Below, piece after piece: positions 16,577 through 24,747 of a stretch of 64,000 nucleotides of DNA; the stretch's first letter is position 1; every line of letters starts with the position of its first letter. The translations under genes were made by a program, and so were the position numbers. The notes under the pieces are model-generated. The model worked only from the letters and a program-made list of their open reading frames with translations. It was not told the origin of the DNA and did not search any database. Origin of the DNA: an uncultured Christensenella sp. (GTDB lineage Bacteria; Bacillota; Clostridia; Christensenellales; Borkfalkiaceae); contig CAJUEV010000004.1 in the NCBI GenBank assembly GCA_910585785.1, positions 23,808-87,807 on the forward strand, given 5' to 3'.

Positions 16577-16612
16577 ACCGCCCCGAACTTACAATTTGTT
16601 CGGGGCGGTTAT
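16577..16612. terminator. Bidirectional terminator
   Basis: ACCGCCCCGAAC (16577-16588) pairs with GTTCGGGGCGGT (16598-16609), then TATT. Between convergent genes. Confidence 0.85.
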
Positions 16613-16617
16613 TAACT

Positions 16618-17262
16618 TTACTGTTGTTTATTTTTGGTTTCGTCTGTTTGGGCTTCGGCAGTTCCACCACCGTTGTCCGTTGCAGGCGCTTCGCCTTCGG
16701 GCTGTTTCTTCTTGAATTTCTTATCAAACAAAATTTTTAGCGCTTTTGAAATGAAATAACCGGCAATGCCGCAAGCGGAACCTATCAAAATTCCGCCTAT
16801 AACGTCCGTGGGATAATGCATACACAAATAAATTCTTGAAAGCGCAACCAAAAGCGCGACTATTATCGCGGGTATACCCTTCGCCTTAAAATACATAATC
16901 ATACAGACGGCGGCGGCAAATAACGCAGCGGTATGTCCGGAAGGAAAAGACGAATCGGAAGGCTCGCGCACGCCGATAAGTTGATGAAACTCCTGAAAAC
17001 CCAATTCGGGATAAGTTTGCCAAGGTCTTGCGCGGTCGACGGACAATTTTAATATTATATTTACTATCAAAACGTCCACAGCAAAAGCCGCCGCAACGCC
17101 CACTCCCACCCAGCGAGTCTTTTTGAATATAAAAAGTATTACGGCGGAAATAATTGCCGCCGCACCGAATTCGCCAAGGTAAGTTATATATTTCATCGTA
17201 TAGTTCAACCAGATTATTTCGTGAAAAACCGAGTCAAACCATTGTAAAACCGCTATATCCAT
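16618..17262 (-). CDS. PAP2-family membrane phosphatase (undecaprenyl-diphosphatase-like)
   Basis: A 214-aa protein with about five membrane helices and all three PAP2 signature motifs: KLSVDRARP (motif 1), SFPSGHT (motif 2, general-acid His) and SRIYLCMHYPTDVIGG (motif 3, nucleophile His and Asp). Enzymes of this type dephosphorylate undecaprenyl pyrophosphate or lipid phosphates on the outer face. A hydrophilic Pro/Gly/Thr/Gln-rich tail (about 190-214) is extra. The start is 6 nt after the single-helix protein gene, with which it forms an operon. Confidence 0.9.
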   Translation of the reverse strand: MDIAVLQWFDSVFHEIIWLNYTMKYITYLGEFGAAAIISAVILFIFKKTRWVGVGVAAAFAVDVLIVNIILKLSVDRARPWQTYPELGFQEFHQLIGVREPSDSSFPSGHTAALFAAAVCMIMYFKAKGIPAIIVALLVALSRIYLCMHYPTDVIGGILIGSACGIAGYFISKALKILFDKKFKKKQPEGEAPATDNGGGTAEAQTDETKNKQQ

Positions 17263-17268
17263 AAATTT

Positions 17269-17580
17269 TTACGGTTTATAATTTCCCGTAATCTCTTCCA
17301 TACCCTCGTTTTCGACAGGGCTTAAAAAAGATAATTGCTGGTCGTCGTCGGAAGCGTTGCGCTCGCCGTCGCCGCCGTGTTTGTATGCTTCGATATCTTC
17401 GCCGTATGCGCCGAAGTCGTACTCCATTTTCTTTAAGTTGGGGTCGCAGTACATTTTTTCAAGCTGTTCGTTGCGTTCCTTGTCGCGCTTTCTTGCCCTT
17501 GCGTACAAAATTATAAATGTCAAAAGCATAGCCGCAAACACGCAGCCAAGCACTATTGCAATAATATACCCTACTTCCAT
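17269..17580 (-). CDS. Single-helix membrane protein, unknown function
   Basis: A 103-aa protein with one N-terminal membrane helix (about 4-27), a basic stop-transfer region (YARARKRDKER), then a charged soluble tail. It precedes the PAP2 gene by 6 nt. No family recognised; the context suggests an accessory membrane role. Confidence 0.7.
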   Translation of the reverse strand: MEVGYIIAIVLGCVFAAMLLTFIILYARARKRDKERNEQLEKMYCDPNLKKMEYDFGAYGEDIEAYKHGGDGERNASDDDQQLSFLSPVENEGMEEITGNYKP

Positions 17581-17623
17581 AAATAAATTTTACAACTTAT
17601 TTGCAGGTATGTCAAGTTTTAAT

Positions 17624-17652
17624 TTGATTTGAAAGTCGCAAGGTTGTATAAT
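17624..17652 (+). promoter_or_regulatory. Promoter of the TetR-type gene
   Basis: TTGATT (17624-17629), 17-nt spacer, TATAAT (17647-17652), divergent from the PAP2 operon. Confidence 0.7.
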
Positions 17653-17686
17653 TAATTCCGCCAATAAAAAACGGAAACTTAATTTT

Positions 17687-18259
17687 ATGTCAATTGACAA
17701 AAGAATTTTAAAGACGAAAGCGGGCATTAAAAACGCTTATATGCAACTTGCCGTTGAAAAAGAGCCAAACAAAATAACCATAACCGACATTTCTGAAAAA
17801 GCGGATATAAACCGCTCTACCTTCTATCTGCATTATAAGGACGTAAAATCAGTCGCCGCGGATATTGAATATGAGCTTTCCGCAAAAATTTCAGCCGACC
17901 TTGAAGCGTTCGACATAACGGATATTTACGGTTCTATCTGCCGCTTGTTTACAAATTTGACGGCGGCGCTTGAAGAAACCGAACTTTTAAGGCAGTATTT
18001 GCTTTTTTCGAAAGAGGCAAAATACATTTCCGAACGTCTGAAAGAAATTTTTATCGAAGCGGAAACAAAGGCTTTGAAAAAAACAAGACCCGCTTTTGAC
18101 GCGGACGGCGCGGTATATCAGTTGACATTTACAACCGCAGGCGTAATAGAAAGTTTTTTGAAGTGGGCGCACGCGGAAAATGAAGTAAAGCCGCTTGACG
18201 AACTTATAAGAGAAACCAGCGTAATTGTAGAGTTTATTTTCAGTAAAATTACGGCGTAA
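17687..18259 (+). CDS. TetR-family transcriptional regulator
   Basis: A 190-aa regulator with an N-terminal helix-turn-helix (about 27-50: ITITDISEKADINRSTFYLH) of the TetR/AcrR type that tolerates a 'YLHYKD' end, as in DhaS- and SmcR-like members. The C-terminal all-helical part (60-190) would bind an effector. Candidate targets are the divergent membrane-protein/PAP2 pair and its own gene. No clear operator palindrome stands out in 17581-17686. Terminator at 18279. Confidence 0.85.
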   Translation: MSIDKRILKTKAGIKNAYMQLAVEKEPNKITITDISEKADINRSTFYLHYKDVKSVAADIEYELSAKISADLEAFDITDIYGSICRLFTNLTAALEETELLRQYLLFSKEAKYISERLKEIFIEAETKALKKTRPAFDADGAVYQLTFTTAGVIESFLKWAHAENEVKPLDELIRETSVIVEFIFSKITA

Positions 18260-18278
18260 AAATAAATTTTAAATTGCT

Positions 18279-18312
18279 TGCGGACAGATTATTTGCGTCC
18301 GCATTATTATTT
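18279..18312 (+). terminator. Terminator of the TetR-type gene
   Basis: GCGGAC (18280-18285) pairs with GTCCGC (18297-18302), then ATTATTATTT. Confidence 0.7.
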
Positions 18313-18347
18313 ACATAAATTAAGGCGATAATAAATATATTATTGCT

Positions 18348-19397
18348 ATGAAAAAGATTATGTTTTGCGGCGGCGGAAGCGCCGGACACGTTATACCAAA
18401 CATTGCCGTTATTGAAAATTTAGGCGAAAACATAGAGGCGTGTTATATGGGCACGGACGGAATTGAAAAACGCATTTGCAAGAGCAACAACATTGAATTT
18501 TACGAGTGCGACGCAGTCAAGTTTGTGCGCGGAAAAATTTTTAAAAATCTTGCGCTGCCGTTTAAACTTATTAAAAGTGTTAAAACTGCCGGAAAAATTT
18601 TGGACGACGTTAAACCGGACTTGATTTTTTGCAAAGGCGGATATGCGTGTATGCCGCCGGCGTTGGCTGCAAAAAAGAGAAATATTCCCGTTATTACGCA
18701 CGAGTCGGACGTAAGCGCCGGCTTGGCAAACAAATTGATTGCAAGGCGCTGCAAAAAAGTTTTAACTTCCTTTCCCTCCGCCGCGCGCGAGTTTGCAAAC
18801 GGCATATGCACGGGAACTCCTATGAGAAAAAACCTTTTTGACAGAAGCAAGGTTGAAGCGCGCGAATATTTTCAACTGGATATGCGCCCTACTCTTCTTG
18901 TTACCGGTGGCGGAAACGGCTCGGAAATAATTAACCATACCATAAGAAAATCTGCGGCAAAGCTTTGCAAGGACTATAACATTTTGCATATTTGCGGCAA
19001 GGGAAACACTGTGGCGACAAATATTTACGGTTACAGACAAATTGAATTTACCGACGATATGGGACTGGCCTACGCTTGCGCGGACGGCGCGGTATCGCGC
19101 TGCGGTTCCAATACCGCGCACGAACTTGTCGCTTTGAAAATACCCACGCTGTTTATACCGCTTGAAAACAAAAGAAGCCGCGGCGACCAAATAAAAAACG
19201 CCGAGTTTTTTGTTGCGCGAGGACTTTGCAAAGTATTGAGAGAGCGCGAACTTTCCGAAAAAACGCTGATTGCTGGCGTTTATGAATTGTTTTCTGATGA
19301 AAAATTAAAAACCGCACTTGCGGCAAGCGCCGTCAAATGCGGTAACGAGCGAATTATTAAAGAAATTTACGGCACGTTGTACGGAACTAAAAATTGA
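18348..19397 (+). CDS. murG: UDP-GlcNAc:lipid I N-acetylglucosaminyltransferase (MurG), stand-alone subtype
   Basis: A 349-aa GT-B glycosyltransferase that turns lipid I into lipid II at the inner face of the membrane. It shows GGGSAGH (8-14), KGGYACMPPALAA, HESDVSAGLANK, the donor loop GGGNGSEIIN and the acceptor-side SRCGSNTAHEL, followed by RSRGDQIKNA. HESD and SRGDQI replace the usual HEQN and the equivalent loop, as I remember from streptococcal and lactobacillar MurG, so I read it as a true MurG of that subtype. It is not in a dcw cluster. No Shine-Dalgarno is visible. Its 3' end overlaps convergent mntP by 11 nt. Confidence 0.85.
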   Translation: MKKIMFCGGGSAGHVIPNIAVIENLGENIEACYMGTDGIEKRICKSNNIEFYECDAVKFVRGKIFKNLALPFKLIKSVKTAGKILDDVKPDLIFCKGGYACMPPALAAKKRNIPVITHESDVSAGLANKLIARRCKKVLTSFPSAAREFANGICTGTPMRKNLFDRSKVEAREYFQLDMRPTLLVTGGGNGSEIINHTIRKSAAKLCKDYNILHICGKGNTVATNIYGYRQIEFTDDMGLAYACADGAVSRCGSNTAHELVALKIPTLFIPLENKRSRGDQIKNAEFFVARGLCKVLRERELSEKTLIAGVYELFSDEKLKTALAASAVKCGNERIIKEIYGTLYGTKN

Positions 19398-20013
19398 TTA
19401 TTCCGTAGCCGCCTAATACAATTTTGACGGCTATCAAAATTAAAATAACGCCGCCGACTATTTCTGCCACGCTTGCTTTTCTTTTGAAAAGTTGCCCCAC
19501 CTTTATGCCTATTATCAAGCCAATGAGCGAAATTATAAACGTAACGACGCCTATTATCGCCACGCTTGTCCACGCCCAAAGTTGCATAGGCGTAAGTTCG
19601 CCAATCATTGCGTTTAGTGTAAAGCCTACGAACAGCGCGTCGATACTTGTAGCCACCCCTTGCAACAATACGTTTGGGTAGGAAAAGTTTTTCGGCTTAA
19701 TTTCTTCCGACTCTTTTCCCTTCAACTCCTTTACGCCGTCGTAAATCATTTTACCGCCGATAATCGCAAGCAGAACGAAAGCTATCCAATGGTCGTAAAC
19801 GTCAAATTTTTCAAACTGTCTGAAAGCCAAACCGACGTAAAAGCCGATTATTGGCATACCCGCCTGAAACAGACCGAACGTAAGCGGAATTAAAACGCCT
19901 TTACGCTTATTTAAATTGCGGTACACCATCCCGTCGCAAACGGATACCGCAAAAGCGTCCATTGCAAGGGATACGGCGGACAGCAATACTGAAATTATCA
20001 ATGCTGCAACCAT
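19387..20013 (-). CDS. mntP: Manganese efflux pump MntP
   Basis: A 208-aa six-helix membrane protein with the two MntP repeats: LAMDAFAVSVCDGM (D19) in the first half and SIDALFVGFTLNAM in the second, each carrying the conserved aspartate proposed for Mn(II) binding. It exports manganese when it is in excess. No yybP-ykoY (Mn riboswitch) sequence is present upstream. Instead a near-consensus promoter ends only 9 nt before the ATG with no Shine-Dalgarno, so the mRNA would have a leader of about three bases. Confidence 0.93.
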   Translation of the reverse strand: MVAALIISVLLSAVSLAMDAFAVSVCDGMVYRNLNKRKGVLIPLTFGLFQAGMPIIGFYVGLAFRQFEKFDVYDHWIAFVLLAIIGGKMIYDGVKELKGKESEEIKPKNFSYPNVLLQGVATSIDALFVGFTLNAMIGELTPMQLWAWTSVAIIGVVTFIISLIGLIIGIKVGQLFKRKASVAEIVGGVILILIAVKIVLGGYGIINF

Positions 20014-20022
20014 AATGCCGTT

Positions 20023-20051
20023 ATTATAGCAGACACATTTTGCAATGTAAA
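20023..20051 (-). promoter_or_regulatory. Promoter of mntP, implying a nearly leaderless mRNA
   Basis: Minus-strand TTTACA (20051-20046), 17-nt spacer, TATAAT (20028-20023). The predicted +1 is around 20016 and ATG starts at 20013. Confidence 0.65.
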
Positions 20052-20101
20052 TATTTTATTTATATCAATTGAAATTTTTTTATAAAAGCGCTTAAAAGCG
20101 T

Positions 20102-20129
20102 TTGCTTTTTTTATTTATTTAAGTATAAT
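20102..20129 (+). promoter_or_regulatory. Promoter candidate of tRNA-Pro
   Basis: TTGCTT (20102-20107), 16-nt spacer, TATAAT (20124-20129), about 80 nt before the tRNA. Confidence 0.45.
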
Positions 20130-20210
20130 TATATTGCTTAACAAAAGCGCACCGCTTTTATCAGTTGCGTAACGGTTTTGCGCGATAAGTAAACAATTGA
20201 ATACGAATAT

Positions 20211-20287
20211 TGAGGCGTAGCGCAGTTTGGTAGCGCGTCTGGTTAGGGACCAGAAGGTCGTGGGTTCAAGTCCCGTCGCCTCAACCA
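20211..20287 (+). tRNA. tRNA-Pro(AGG)
   Basis: Acceptor TGAGGCG pairs with CGCCTCA, discriminator A, encoded CCA (20285-20287). Anticodon stem TCTGG/CCAGA closes loop TTAGGGA, so the anticodon is AGG with G37, as in proline tRNAs. A34 would need deamination to inosine or would read CCU by other means. Confidence 0.93.
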
Positions 20288-20288
20288 A

Positions 20289-20330
20289 AAAAACGGGGTA
20301 AAATCATTTGATTTCGCCTCGTTTTTGATT
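20289..20330 (+). terminator. Terminator of tRNA-Pro
   Basis: AAACGGGG and CCTCGTTT (one G-U) close a 12-18 nt inner hairpin with ATCA/TGAT; followed by TTTTTGATTT. Confidence 0.65.
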
Positions 20331-20376
20331 TATTTTAAGCCACTTCTTAAACTTATCACAAATGTACCAAAAAATT

Positions 20377-20437
20377 AAAAGCCTATTTTCTGACAAAAGC
20401 GCTCTTTAAAATATGGGCTCCTGTCATAAAGGCTTTT
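20377..20437. repeat. Long inverted repeat in non-coding gap
   Basis: AAAAGCCTATTTTCTGACA (20377-20395) is roughly complementary to TGTCATAAAGGCTTTT (20422-20437), with T5 after it. It could act as a terminator. Together with the 20451 repeat it fills the gap between tRNA-Pro and the 20534 gene. Confidence 0.5.
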
Positions 20438-20450
20438 TGCGGAAAAACAA

Positions 20451-20497
20451 ATAGCGCACTATACTTCGTAAATGAAGTATAGTGCGCTATATTTTTT
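20451..20497. repeat. Palindromic terminator-like repeat, copy A
   Basis: A perfect 17-bp inverted repeat (20451-20467/20474-20490) with arm ATAGCGCACTATACTTC, loop GTAAAT and six T after it. A related copy sits at 62966-63004 and a core fragment at 15409-15428. It lies just 3' of a minus-strand accessory gene, as does copy B. Confidence 0.8.
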
Positions 20498-20533
20498 GAT
20501 GTTTATAATGATAAATTTATATGATTGTTTTTA

Positions 20534-21322
20534 TTAATTCATAGCGGGCATTTCTTCAAAAATGCCGTAGGTATTTTTGTAGGGTACGATATTGATAGTT
20601 TTCTTTTGCTGTAAATATTTCGCTTCCTTGTGCGTAAACCAAGACTGCGCCCATTTTTCTCTCATTACGCTATTGTTGTCTTGATACTTAACTTTCACAT
20701 AGCAAACTATCCATTTGCGAACTTTTGTTACTTCGCCTTGCGTAACGGTATTCGGTAGCGGCGTGTGAATAATTCTGTCGTTGTTATATGAGCTGCCGTA
20801 AACTTTCTTCTTGATTTTCTTATTCATTACGTTGCGGTAGATACAACGGTATATAAGCAAGTACAACACAATGGGAACGGGAATACTGAATATAATTGCA
20901 ATGCTTAATCCTTTCGCATAATCCGCAGGCGTTGTTATTATATCTTCTAACTTTAACCCCGAATAAGATGACGAACTATTAGGGTCGATTATAACTGTTA
21001 TTTTCTTACCCAAATACTCTTGTGCGACACTTTCGGAAGAATAATGACCTATGCTTTCACGGTACACTGTTCCCCACTCGCTTTTGTATTCATAAATCAA
21101 TACCCAATTACCCGTACTATGATTTGCTTCTCTATGGTATATGCAGTCAACTATTTCTGCTTCGACCTCAATACCGTTTTTGCTTAAATATTCATAGTCA
21201 GACAGATGCAAATAATTACTCCAAACAAAGAAAGATATTAGACCAAAAGCAACCGCCAATAATACCAATAGAAAAGATATTAAAACTCTATTCTTTTTTA
21301 TTCCTATATCTTTAACGTCCAT
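20534..21322 (-). CDS. DUF3592-like two-helix membrane protein
   Basis: A 262-aa protein: cytoplasmic start, helix (12-34), an outer beta-rich domain of about 100 residues (GIEVEAEIVDCIYHRE... YLGKKITVIIDPNSSSS), second helix (about 137-158), then a basic soluble C-terminal part with a second similar beta module (TQGEVTKVRKWIVCYVKVKYQ... KKTINIVPYKN). The outer domain follows the DUF3592 pattern, a small beta-barrel ending in a 'V.V.YDP' strand. The 30024 gene has the same layout. Function unknown. The base composition is more AT-rich than the surroundings, and it carries the palindromic repeat at its 3' side. Confidence 0.72.
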   Translation of the reverse strand: MDVKDIGIKKNRVLISFLLVLLAVAFGLISFFVWSNYLHLSDYEYLSKNGIEVEAEIVDCIYHREANHSTGNWVLIYEYKSEWGTVYRESIGHYSSESVAQEYLGKKITVIIDPNSSSSYSGLKLEDIITTPADYAKGLSIAIIFSIPVPIVLYLLIYRCIYRNVMNKKIKKKVYGSSYNNDRIIHTPLPNTVTQGEVTKVRKWIVCYVKVKYQDNNSVMREKWAQSWFTHKEAKYLQQKKTINIVPYKNTYGIFEEMPAMN

Positions 21323-21429
21323 AGATACTCCGCTAAATTATTATTTACCGTACTTATATCATCGCGAAACAGTATTTAATTTTTTTGACTTTGCTTTTAT
21401 CTCTAAACAGCCTATAAAAGACGCTTTTA

Positions 21430-21831
21430 TCATTTCCTATCAGCGTTTTCGTCGGTTTCGTTTGCTTCGGGTTTATATTCCTGCGATTGTTCTTTCGGCT
21501 CAGCACTTTCAACCGTACTTCCGCCCGAAAGTCCGACAACGTTGCTTACCGCCATAGAAAAAGCAATACCCTGACCCGCAGTTTTAAGCCCCGCCTGTTG
21601 ATAAACCGCGTGAAGAACTTTATCCTTTATATCCGCGGGGACGAGAATCATAACTATTTCTTTATCGGGCTGGATTGTTATGTGGAAAAATTCTTCCGCT
21701 TCTTTATTTGCCGTTCCTCTTGCGTGAATAACCGTGCCGCCGCGCGCGCCAACCTCTTTGGCGGCGTCCATAACCGTTTCCGAGAAACCGGAATTTACTA
21801 TACAAAAAATTACTTCGTAAGCGGTATTCAT
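21430..21831 (-). CDS. PII-like signalling protein, second of a pair
   Basis: A 133-aa protein with a PII ferredoxin-like fold signature: VGARGGTVIHARGTA (T-loop start and B-loop region), ITIQPDKEIVMILVP, and the C-loop-like GLKTAGQGIAFSMAVSNVVGL. The last 30 residues are an acidic, probably disordered tail. PII proteins sense nucleotides (ATP/ADP, sometimes cAMP or AdoMet) and bind membrane transporters through the T-loop. Its start overlaps the stop of the upstream PII-like gene by 4 nt, and both follow a DUF1538 membrane protein, so it probably gates or tunes that protein. Confidence 0.8.
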   Translation of the reverse strand: MNTAYEVIFCIVNSGFSETVMDAAKEVGARGGTVIHARGTANKEAEEFFHITIQPDKEIVMILVPADIKDKVLHAVYQQAGLKTAGQGIAFSMAVSNVVGLSGGSTVESAEPKEQSQEYKPEANETDENADRK

Positions 21832-22292
21832 TTATTTGCCTCCTGCACAGTCATTCTGTTGTTACTTAAAAATCCGAAAATCAGTTTACCTATAACGCTT
21901 GTAAGCGGAATTGTAAAGGCTATTCCGTTGCCGCCCTTTATGGTTTTAAACTTTTCTTCCAGCAAACTTATTGCGCGAGGAATTTTTTCTTCCTGAATCA
22001 CGCTGAAAATAACCGCTTTTTCGCTGTCGGTAAGTCCCAGAAGCGTAAGCATTTTTTCGGGCGCGGTGCCGTTTGCAAGCGCGGTTATCTGCATATTTAC
22101 GTCAAACGACAAAATTAAATCCTGATAATACTCCGCCTTGTTTCTGCCTATTACCGTTATCAACAGTTCGAGCCTGTTGGAAGTAACGGTATTGGGATTG
22201 ACCTGCTTGTTGCGTTGAACCGCGGCTTTCACCGCTTTTTTTACGGCGCCGCGCGACGAACGTTTTTCCTTATCGGTATTATTTTTTTCCAC
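21828..22292 (-). CDS. PII-like protein with basic N-terminal extension
   Basis: A 154-aa protein. Residues 1-38 are strongly basic and polar (KEKRSSRGAVKKAVKAAVQRN). From residue 40 a PII/CutA-like alpha-beta fold is suggested by LELLITVIGRNKAEYYQDLI, TDSEKAVIFSVIQEEKIPRAISLLEEKF and GGNGIAFTIPLTSVIG, which parallels GQGIAFSMAVSNVVG in its neighbour. The canonical GRG T-loop is missing, so it is divergent. It sits between DUF1538 (12 nt upstream) and the second PII-like gene (4-nt overlap). Confidence 0.7.
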   Translation of the reverse strand: MEKNNTDKEKRSSRGAVKKAVKAAVQRNKQVNPNTVTSNRLELLITVIGRNKAEYYQDLILSFDVNMQITALANGTAPEKMLTLLGLTDSEKAVIFSVIQEEKIPRAISLLEEKFKTIKGGNGIAFTIPLTSVIGKLIFGFLSNNRMTVQEANK

Positions 22293-22304
22293 CGTCGCTC
22301 CCTC

Positions 22305-23852
22305 CTACTTGAAATATATAATCTGCTCGTCGTCGGCGGCAAGTATACGCTTCATTGTAATTTTTGCGCGAACTTTGGACGACATAACGGCTTTAAAGCC
22401 GAGTATCTGAATAGTTATAAGCGGCGTCATTGCAACCATAGCAACAACTCCGTATGCAAACGAATAAATTTCACCTTCTCCCCAAAGCGTTGTACACGCG
22501 CCTATTGCAAGCGGAAGAATAAAACTTGAAGTCAGCGGACCGCTGGCAACGCCGCCGGAGTCAAAGGCGATTGCGGTATATATTTTGGGAACGAAAAACG
22601 ACAGTCCCAGCGAAATAAGATAGCCGGGTATCAGATAATACAAAATAGAGAACTTGAAAATCATTCTTATAAGCGTAAGCCCTATGGATATGCCAACGGC
22701 AACCGACAACGCAATAAGCATCTCTATTTTTTTGACGCCGCCGCCCGTAACGTCTTCAACCTGTTTGTTTAAAACGTGAACGGCGGGTTCGGCAAGAACG
22801 ACCACCATTCCCAACACAAAGCCGAAAACCACCAAAAGCGCTTCGCTTTTTTCGGCGATTTGCTTGCCTATTTTGAAGCCGACGGGCATAAACCCGACTT
22901 CGACCGCAACAAGAAAAATTACCAAGCCCAAAAACGTATAGGCTATTCCTATGCCTATCTGAATCAATTTTTGTTTGGGAAGTTTTAAAACAGTGAACTG
23001 CAATATGAAGAAGAACGCAACGACAAGCCCCAAGGCAAGCGCCACATCGCCTAATTTTTTTAAGAGCAACGGACCGAAGTTGCCGCCCAGACTTTCGGCA
23101 ATATCGTAAATTGAGGTGTCGTATGTATCAAGACTGCCGCTCGTCGTCATAGACAGCATCATTACGGCGATTATGGGTCCTATTGAGCAAAGCGCAATGA
23201 GCCCGAAGCTGTTTTCGGTTGAGTTTTTTCCGCCTATCGTCGAAGAAATTCCCACGCCCAGCGCCATTATAAACGGAACGGTTATAGGACCGGTAGTAAC
23301 TCCGCCCGAATCGAAAGAAAGAGGCAAAAGTTTAAACTTTCCGCTTTCCGCCAACATTGCGCACACGGCGAATAACATCATATAGAAAAACATCAAAAGC
23401 GCGGATAAGTCTTTGCGGAAAATAATTTTCAATATGGCTATTACAAGAAAAATACCCACTCCCAGCCCTACGGTGATTATAAGTATCCACTTGCTTACTT
23501 CGCCTTCCCCCGGCATTATGTCCTTTACCTGATTTGCCAAGACGGATAAATCCGGTTCGGCTATCGTTATCAAAAGCCCCATCACAAAGCAGACGGCAAT
23601 AAGCACCATCACTTTTTTTGATTTTGTAAGACCGGAACCGACGTGTCCGCCCATAGGCGTCATTGCAAGGTCGGCGCCGAGGTTGAACAAGCCTATGCCG
23701 AGTATAAGCATAACCGCCGAAACCGCAAAGGCAATTGTTTCGGTCGGCTCTAAATCGACAAGCGGGGTAAACGATATAATAAGTACTATAACCGTTACGG
23801 GCAGTACAGATATTAAAGATTCTTTTAATTTTGAAAATAGCGCTTTAAACAT
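22305..23852 (-). CDS. DUF1538 membrane protein with two homologous halves
   Basis: A 515-aa polytopic protein, about 12-14 helices, of the DUF1538 family (uncharacterised, presumed transporter). The halves repeat the same signatures: a 'TIAEPDLSVLANQV' versus 'VLAEPAVHVLNKQV' segment, and FDSGGVTTGPIT versus FDSGGVASGPLT. These look like re-entrant substrate or ion sites in an inverted or tandem repeat. The frame can start at 23918, but ATG 23852 (MFKALFSK) fits the family and leaves room for a promoter. Two PII-like genes follow immediately, so control by nucleotide status is likely. Confidence 0.85.
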   Translation of the reverse strand: MFKALFSKLKESLISVLPVTVIVLIISFTPLVDLEPTETIAFAVSAVMLILGIGLFNLGADLAMTPMGGHVGSGLTKSKKVMVLIAVCFVMGLLITIAEPDLSVLANQVKDIMPGEGEVSKWILIITVGLGVGIFLVIAILKIIFRKDLSALLMFFYMMLFAVCAMLAESGKFKLLPLSFDSGGVTTGPITVPFIMALGVGISSTIGGKNSTENSFGLIALCSIGPIIAVMMLSMTTSGSLDTYDTSIYDIAESLGGNFGPLLLKKLGDVALALGLVVAFFFILQFTVLKLPKQKLIQIGIGIAYTFLGLVIFLVAVEVGFMPVGFKIGKQIAEKSEALLVVFGFVLGMVVVLAEPAVHVLNKQVEDVTGGGVKKIEMLIALSVAVGISIGLTLIRMIFKFSILYYLIPGYLISLGLSFFVPKIYTAIAFDSGGVASGPLTSSFILPLAIGACTTLWGEGEIYSFAYGVVAMVAMTPLITIQILGFKAVMSSKVRAKITMKRILAADDEQIIYFK

Positions 23853-23898
23853 AGTCCGACAATATTTTAACTTATGACTGATTTTGGTTATTATAACA

Positions 23899-23957
23899 TA
23901 AAAACCGTCCTGATTCAACCGCTATTGTCAAAAAAATAGCCATTGAAAGACGGTTTT
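23899..23957 (-). terminator. Terminator of esterase operon
   Basis: AAAACCGTC pairs with GACGGTTTT, enclosing a second inverted pair; followed on the minus strand by TTTTTATG. Confidence 0.65.
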
Positions 23958-23976
23958 TGAAGAAATTTATTTTGCT

Positions 23977-24720
23977 TTAACCCAAAAACGAAAGCGCGGT
24001 TTTTACAAAGGCGAAACCGCCGTCATCGTCCGCTATGCAAGAGCCGCGGCAGTGCCCGCCCTGCAATTGCACCCACTGCAAGTCCGCTTGCGGAAAAAAC
24101 TCCTTAACCGTGCGGATAAAAAGCAAATTTTGCTCCTTACGGCAAGGCATATCCTCGGAATAAAAGCATACCAGCATACGATTAAACCGCAAATTTTCGT
24201 CCACATAATACAGCGGCGCAAATTCGTCTATTCTCTGCAACCTGCTATCAACGTTTTTTTCATACTTCAAAACGTTGAAGTGCGACGTTGTCTGAGCGCT
24301 GTCGATAAGCCAAGCAGAAATATCCGACGTTTCCACATCTTCGCTTTTTAGATATTTAGAATTAACGCAAAGCATAAGCGCAAGCCAGGCGCCGGCAGAC
24401 TGCCCCGCAATTATAAGGTTGCCGCACCCCCACTCAGCCGCGCGCGACTTTACAAAGCCGACCGCTTTGGCACAATCGTAAATAAAATCGGGAAACCGCG
24501 CGCCCTGCGTATATAAACCGTAATTTACAGAAGCAAAGGCGTAACCCGCACTGTTAAACTGCTTTGCCATAGCCGCATAATTTGCGTCGGATTTATCGCC
24601 GCTTTCAATTCCGCCGCCGTGAAAATAGATAATAAGCGGACAATTTTCTTTATCCGGCAAATATAAATCCAATTTTTGCCGCGCTTCTTTACCGTAACTT
24701 ATATCCTTTAAAACTTTCAT
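23977..24720 (-). CDS. Alpha/beta hydrolase, BD-FAE/acetyl-esterase type
   Basis: A 247-aa soluble esterase: oxyanion motif YFHGGG near residue 34, nucleophile serine in GQSAGA (about 107), a probable Asp in CFYSEDMP and His in GGHCRG. This is the carboxylesterase/'HGGG' group, acting on short acyl esters; the substrate is unknown. No signal peptide. It is the last gene of tcdA-cysK-esterase, 27 nt after cysK; the link to cysteine synthesis is only positional. Confidence 0.82.
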   Translation of the reverse strand: MKVLKDISYGKEARQKLDLYLPDKENCPLIIYFHGGGIESGDKSDANYAAMAKQFNSAGYAFASVNYGLYTQGARFPDFIYDCAKAVGFVKSRAAEWGCGNLIIAGQSAGAWLALMLCVNSKYLKSEDVETSDISAWLIDSAQTTSHFNVLKYEKNVDSRLQRIDEFAPLYYVDENLRFNRMLVCFYSEDMPCRKEQNLLFIRTVKEFFPQADLQWVQLQGGHCRGSCIADDDGGFAFVKTALSFLG

Positions 24721-24747
24721 AATTTTAAGTAACCTTGCCGACTTTAT

